A DNA stretch of 64,000 bases from Nitrosomonas sp. sh817 (GTDB lineage: Bacteria; Pseudomonadota; Gammaproteobacteria; Burkholderiales; Nitrosomonadaceae): assembly GCF_030908545.1 (NCBI RefSeq), contig NZ_CP133083.1, positions 1,550,001 through 1,614,000 on the forward strand. Direction: 5' to 3'. Within the stretch, counting starts at the first letter, position 1, and each line of letters starts with the position of its first letter. This document shows, piece by piece, positions 59,921-64,000 of this stretch. The translations under genes were made by a program, and so were the position numbers. The notes below the pieces were generated by a model. That model saw only the letters and a list, made by a program, of their open reading frames with translations. It did no database searches and was not told the DNA's origin.

Positions 59921-60702
59921 TGTAGCTTACCCTCTCGAATTGCTGCCGCTTCCTTGGATTCTGGAAAATGCTTTTGTAATTGATAAGAATAGCTATCCGC
60001 CGCAAGTTGATTTCCCATTGCATGCTCGATCTTTATTGCCATCAACAAACTTTCAGGAGTCGGCCCATTATTTTGTAACATCAGCAAAAGCTTTGCTTTT
60101 GCTTCAGCTAAAAAACCGGACTGTAAATCAACATCGATTAATCCAATCTCAGCAGGAAGATAGCCGGGCTGAAGCGATAATGCCTTGTTAAAAAAAGACC
60201 TTGCCTCGCTATATTTTTGCCGCTTGAGTTCGCAAATTCCCGCGTTGGTATAGGACATTTCCGGTGTCAGGTAAAGCGGATCCCCTGCAGCGACCAAAAA
60301 ATGATTAATGGCGCTATCCATGCGAGCGGATACACGCTGACACAAAAACCAACCAAAATTATTGTGGATTTCAGAATTCTTTGGTGCAATCCGAAGCGCT
60401 CGCTCGAAGCTCTCAAGAGCTCTATTGTTGTCATTGAGTGTCATGTTGATCAACCCCAGCACGTTGTAAGCAGGCGCATAATTTGATTGCGCTTTGAGGG
60501 CTTCAGTGATTTCTTCAATCGCAACATCCAGTTGACCTCGATAAAAGTATTCGGCTGCAAGCTCCGTATGTATTTTTGCACTTTGAAAAGCTCTGGCTGA
60601 GTTATCTTGCACCAGTAATCCACCTTCAATCGGTTGTTGCACACAACCGCCAAGCCACTTAATCATTAAAAATGAAAAAAACCAGAGTAAAATTTTCCTC
60701 AC
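59917..60702 (-). CDS. pilW: Type IV pilus biogenesis lipoprotein PilW/PilF
   Basis: A 261-residue TPR lipoprotein with a lipobox ([11 protein letters not shown]) and about six TPR units (FRGQL-like [40 protein letters not shown]). PilW/PilF helps the secretin PilQ multimerise at the outer membrane. It starts within the rlmN stop (4-base overlap). Other pil genes are not in the window. Confidence 0.9.
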   Translation of the reverse strand: MRKILLWFFSFLMIKWLGGCVQQPIEGGLLVQDNSARAFQSAKIHTELAAEYFYRGQLDVAIEEITEALKAQSNYAPAYNVLGLINMTLNDNNRALESFERALRIAPKNSEIHNNFGWFLCQRVSARMDSAINHFLVAAGDPLYLTPEMSYTNAGICELKRQKYSEARSFFNKALSLQPGYLPAEIGLIDVDLQSGFLAEAKAKLLLMLQNNGPTPESLLMAIKIEHAMGNQLAADSYSYQLQKHFPESKEAAAIREGKLQ

Positions 60703-61799
60703 CGAGCTGCCTCAATCGTTGATCGAACAGTACGCTTGGTTTTGTCTTTGACTTGGCCGGCCAGTTGGCCACAGGCTGCTGCAATGTCGTCGCCGCGTGT
60801 TTTTCTTATAGTTGTTACATATCCGGCCTGCATCAGCACATCCCGGAACTCGCGCACGGCTTCTGAAGTTGAACGCTCGAAACCAGAATTAGAAAATGAA
60901 TTAAAAGGAATCAAATTAAATTTACAGGGTACATCGCGAACTAATTTAACCAGTTCACGCGCATGGGCGATCGTATCATTCACCCCATTTAACATGACAT
61001 ATTCGAAAGTTATAAAATCCCTCGGCGCAGCGGGCAAATAACGCTGACAGGCTGCAAGCAACTCTTTTAAAGGATATTTTTTATTGATAGGTACCAACTG
61101 ATCTCGCAAATCATCATTCGGTGCGTGCAAAGATATAGCCAGCGCAACCGGACAGCGATCACGCAACCGGTCTATCGCGGGCACCAACCCCGAAGTGCTC
61201 ACCGTAACCCGGCGCCGCGAAAGTCCATATGCATGATCATCCAACATTAAATCCAGTGCAGTCACAACATTCTCGAAGTTGGCTAAAGGCTCACCCATGC
61301 CCATCATCACTACGTTGGTAACAGATTTATAGGTGTGAGACAAACCCCTGTCATCAGCCGTTGCCAGTGTTTTATTCGCAATCCATAGTTGCCCGATGAT
61401 TTCCGCAACCGTCAAATTCCGGTTGAAACCTTGTTTGCCAGTCGAACAAAATGTGCAAGCCAGAGCACATCCCACTTGGCTTGAGACGCACAAAGTACCC
61501 CGATTTGCTTCCGGAATGAAAACTGTCTCGATGCCATTATTCGCGCCAACCGACAACAACCATTTCCGGGTTCCATCCTCGGCGACATGATCCGCAATGA
61601 TCTGCGGCAACTCAATGACTGCAGTGGTTGACAGCTTTTCCCTTAACCCCTTGGCTAAATCGCTCATTACGGCAAAATCAACCACGCCGAATTGATGGAT
61701 CCATCGAAGTAACTGTTTTGCGCGAAAGGGTTTCTCGCCAATTTTTATAAAAAAATCAGCGAGTGCTTGACTGTCGTAGTCTAGTAGATTGATTGCCAC
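60699..61799 (-). CDS. rlmN: Dual-specificity rRNA/tRNA adenine-C2 methyltransferase
   Basis: A 366-residue radical SAM enzyme methylating A2503 of 23S rRNA and A37 of tRNAs. The cluster motif [14 protein letters not shown] follows the CVSSQVG stretch. The conserved Cys near the C-terminus is in [14 protein letters not shown]. Complete. Confidence 0.95.
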   Translation of the reverse strand: MAINLLDYDSQALADFFIKIGEKPFRAKQLLRWIHQFGVVDFAVMSDLAKGLREKLSTTAVIELPQIIADHVAEDGTRKWLLSVGANNGIETVFIPEANRGTLCVSSQVGCALACTFCSTGKQGFNRNLTVAEIIGQLWIANKTLATADDRGLSHTYKSVTNVVMMGMGEPLANFENVVTALDLMLDDHAYGLSRRRVTVSTSGLVPAIDRLRDRCPVALAISLHAPNDDLRDQLVPINKKYPLKELLAACQRYLPAAPRDFITFEYVMLNGVNDTIAHARELVKLVRDVPCKFNLIPFNSFSNSGFERSTSEAVREFRDVLMQAGYVTTIRKTRGDDIAAACGQLAGQVKDKTKRTVRSTIEAAR

Positions 61800-61827
61800 T
61801 ATTGACTGATAAATGCGAGGGTATTGC

Positions 61828-62253
61828 TTAACGGGAAAAGATATTTAAAACCGGGAAAAAGCAAGCGATTTCTATCGCTGCTGTTTCCGGAGCATCTGAG
61901 CCATGAACTGCATTGGCGTCAATGCTGTCGGCGAAATCTGCGCGGATCGTTCCTTTTTCCGCTTTTTTAGGATCTGTTGCGCCCATCAAATCACGGTTTT
62001 TTTTAATAGCGTTCTCACCTTCCAGCACTTGCACCATAATGGGTCCGGATATCATAAAACTGACAAGGTCGCGAAAAAAAGGACGCTCTTTATGCACTGC
62101 ATAAAATTGCTCGGCTTCGGATTGGGATAAATGCATCATACGTGCTGCGACTATCTTTAAACCATTGGATTCAAACCGTGAATAGATTTGGCCGATGACA
62201 TTCTTTGCAACAGCATCAGGTTTGATTATCGACAGCGTTCTTTCAATTGCCAT
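61828..62253 (-). CDS. ndk: Nucleoside diphosphate kinase
   Basis: A 141-residue enzyme that transfers gamma-phosphate between nucleotides. The phosphohistidine lies in [20 protein letters not shown], and the opening [19 protein letters not shown] is typical. It is the first gene of the run leading to der. Confidence 0.97.
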   Translation of the reverse strand: MAIERTLSIIKPDAVAKNVIGQIYSRFESNGLKIVAARMMHLSQSEAEQFYAVHKERPFFRDLVSFMISGPIMVQVLEGENAIKKNRDLMGATDPKKAEKGTIRADFADSIDANAVHGSDAPETAAIEIACFFPVLNIFSR

Positions 62254-62391
62254 TAAATTCTCCAGAAAATTAGTAAATTAAAAACGATATTTTAACAAAA
62301 TCTGCTCTCGATCCGCAAAAACGTGAAATATCTTTAAGGTTCGATTCAGTTATTCTTCCCAAGAAATAAAAAACACTACTTGCAGAGCGAA

Positions 62392-62838
62392 TTAAGGATA
62401 CGTTGCACGAAGCGGATAGCCATGTTGCCGCCACGCTGGAATACCTTCCCGGTAATAGAAAATATTATTCCATCCCCACTCCACCGCTTTTTTTGCCGCT
62501 ACCGAACTACCTAAGCAATTAATTCCATTACAATATATGATGAGAGGTTGTTCCTTTTTTGCAATGGCAATCAAATTCTGCTCAATAAAATCGCTTTTGA
62601 TAGGGAGATGGAATGCTCCGGGTATATGCCCAGCTTTAAAATCTTCCAGCCCTCTCACATCCAGAAAAAAATATCCTTTATCGAAAAGCCATTTCGCAGT
62701 TACTGTATTGATCGTACGTGCGCCTGCGACAAATTCAGGGGCTTCAGCATTTGCCCGAGTCAAGCCCGCTTGGATGCTTATTAACAGAAATAGCAAACAA
62801 GATACGAATATATTGACTATTGTTTTTCCGGTCATCAT
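62392..62838 (-). CDS. Secreted rhodanese-domain protein
   Basis: A 148-residue protein with a signal peptide (IVNIFVSCLLFLLISIQAGL) and one rhodanese domain (FFLDVRGLEDFKAGHIPGAF). The active loop is IIYCNGINCLGSSVAAKKAV, with a catalytic-type Cys. It may handle periplasmic sulphur or redox compounds. It lies between ndk and a DUF3025 gene, on the same strand. Confidence 0.85.
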   Translation of the reverse strand: MMTGKTIVNIFVSCLLFLLISIQAGLTRANAEAPEFVAGARTINTVTAKWLFDKGYFFLDVRGLEDFKAGHIPGAFHLPIKSDFIEQNLIAIAKKEQPLIIYCNGINCLGSSVAAKKAVEWGWNNIFYYREGIPAWRQHGYPLRATYP

Positions 62839-62871
62839 TTCTTTATTGTGTAGAATTTTTCAACTTTATGA

Positions 62872-63693
62872 TTATCCATTGAATCTTCGTTGATCTCGGA
62901 AATATTCTTTATTGTCGTAATAAGCTTCATTTTCATTATCACGAATCCAGCCTGGGTAACCTAATAGCGGTATAGGTGTCAAAGTTGAACTTGATAACAA
63001 AGTTTGCGATAAAAAAGACTCAAGCATTTTATCAGCAGACAGTAGCTGATCCGGTAGCGTTTTAGAGAAGTAATCGTTTTCAACCCTAAAAATAATCCCT
63101 TTACCCGTCATTCCCGAATAAGGATTCAATGCCTTTTCATACAATCCATGACCATAAACAAAAAAGCGCATTGATGACAAAATGCTTTTACGATGCCGCC
63201 AAAATAATTCTTTCCATTGAAAATGCTCTAATAATTGAATCAGTGTTCGATTACTGCTTATAACGATTACTCCCGATTCATCGAAGGATGTGGCGGCATC
63301 CCTTATCGCACAGCGTTTATTAATATTACTCTTTGATTCAGTGAGTTGTGCTCGATAATGAATTTGATTGAGTATCGATTTCGATTGCGGAAACACTTGC
63401 CACACTAGAGCATTAAAAAAATCATGCCAATTTTGAGCTCTTGTTTGTATATGACCTGACAAATATATTCTTGATTCGTATTTCTGTTCCCGGTTTTGTT
63501 TGCCGAATTGCTGGGAAACAAAATTGACCGGCTTTCCTGAGTGAGTAACGATAATCTGATTTCTCAAAGTACATAAGTTATTCAGATCGTGTACAGATGG
63601 CCAGCATGAAAAGTCGGTGAGATATTTTCTCAAAAATGAAAAAGGTTCAAAGATTGCAGACCGATTTACAAAATTTGAATCCCAATACTGCAT
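62872..63693 (-). CDS. DUF3025 protein
   Basis: A 273-residue soluble protein. The stretches NWHDFFNALVWQVFPQSKSI and, later, RCAIRDAATSFDESGVIVIS match the DUF3025 family, as does FFVYGHGLYEKALNPYSGMT. The function of the family is unknown. It is 21 bases after the EI24-like gene and probably cotranscribed. Confidence 0.85.
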   Translation of the reverse strand: MQYWDSNFVNRSAIFEPFSFLRKYLTDFSCWPSVHDLNNLCTLRNQIIVTHSGKPVNFVSQQFGKQNREQKYESRIYLSGHIQTRAQNWHDFFNALVWQVFPQSKSILNQIHYRAQLTESKSNINKRCAIRDAATSFDESGVIVISSNRTLIQLLEHFQWKELFWRHRKSILSSMRFFVYGHGLYEKALNPYSGMTGKGIIFRVENDYFSKTLPDQLLSADKMLESFLSQTLLSSSTLTPIPLLGYPGWIRDNENEAYYDNKEYFRDQRRFNG

Positions 63694-63714
63694 AATCAGC
63701 GCCCCACTGAAAAC

Positions 63715-64000
63715 TCAACACAGCGCTTTATTCCTTTCAGCGCGTAATATCTTTAAATGGCCTAGTCCAAAATGAATAAATGCCAAGGCGGTAAAAATCG
63801 GAGCAAGCAAATTCAGGAATGGTATAAATTGTATCAAGCTTGTACACAATCCTAAACCCCATAAAGAGTATCTATTCTCAGCACAGATTTTACTAAACTC
63901 CTGCTTATTCGCATGTTCCGATAGCGCATCATATCGAAACAATTGTTGATTCATAAACGAAGCTGCTACAAAAGGCACAACAATTCCTGCACCTACCGCC
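63715..64000 (-). CDS. EI24/CysZ-like membrane protein, C-terminal part (cut by window edge)
   Basis: About 95 codons; the gene enters from the right edge. The sequence AVGAGIVVPFVAASFMNQQL, later RYSLWGLGLCTSLIQFIPFL, contains hydrophobic segments typical of the EI24 (etoposide-induced 2.4/CysZ) family. Some members are sulphate transporters. A specific role cannot be given from this fragment. Confidence 0.75.
   Translation of the reverse strand, partial: AVGAGIVVPFVAASFMNQQLFRYDALSEHANKQEFSKICAENRYSLWGLGLCTSLIQFIPFLNLLAPIFTALAFIHFGLGHLKILRAERNKALC

Overview
The window reads as a chromosomal segment of an ammonia-oxidising betaproteobacterium, most likely Nitrosomonas or a close relative. 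This is inferred from the small secreted cytochrome c-552-type protein, the betaproteobacterial operon orders (ndk-rlmN-pilW-rodZ-ispG-hisS-yfgM-bamB-der; dacC-dat-ybeD-lipB-lipA; amgK-murU-pepP) and moderate GC. I saw no tRNA, rRNA or CRISPR array.

Positions 1-1700 are housekeeping: a cut-off phosphomannomutase/phosphoglucomutase, a CHCC zinc-finger protein and ilvE. Positions 1799-7300 form an accessory island built around the chromosome dimer resolution site. First comes a 2.18-kb non-autonomous transposon with 48-bp imperfect terminal inverted repeats (1799-1846 and 3931-3978). It holds a frameshifted HEPN-like gene, a truncated IS630 transposase and an IS200/IS605 copy sitting inside another broken gene. 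Next, a dif-like site (4024-4051) starts a 1.76-kb element (4035-5798). It encodes a XafT-like Xer activation factor, two further small putative DNA-binding proteins and a hairpin-rich non-coding end, and it is closed by a second, half-degenerate dif copy (5788-5815). The structure fits an IMEX (integrative mobile element exploiting Xer) and places the window at the replication terminus. An IS30-family copy (6204-7299) follows.

From 7.9 to 33.4 kb the content is core metabolism: a glycine cleavage cluster (gcvT-gcvH-gcvPA-tpx-gcvPB) behind a tandem glycine riboswitch with a visible promoter, a PfkB kinase, a tightly overlapping hpt-mtnP-def purine salvage and deformylase group, ligA, a D-Ala carboxypeptidase to lipoate operon, an OsmC protein, cytochrome c-552, ilvD, lgt, and an AmgK-MurU peptidoglycan recycling operon with pepP.

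From 33.1 to 48.5 kb are ubiK, a YifB/ComM ATPase, thiS-thiG, trmB, a secreted di-haem peroxidase-like cytochrome with a regulatory-looking leader, a P-type ATPase with altered ion-binding motifs, a DUF442 phosphatase-like protein, an isoaspartyl peptidase, a hydrolase-OsmC fusion with hslR and a class II aldolase, an unknown protein and a GpsA-like dehydrogenase. Scattered non-coding relics include two related MITE-like repeats (33495-33641 and 51888-52026), an IS3 orfB remnant (about 35270-35460) and repeated palindromes.

From 49.2 to 64 kb nearly everything is on the minus strand: tautomerase-uvrC-pgsA, a family 5 uracil-DNA glycosylase, the ndk-to-der envelope/translation/isoprenoid operon, a secreted rhodanese, a DUF3025 protein and the end of an EI24/CysZ-like membrane protein.
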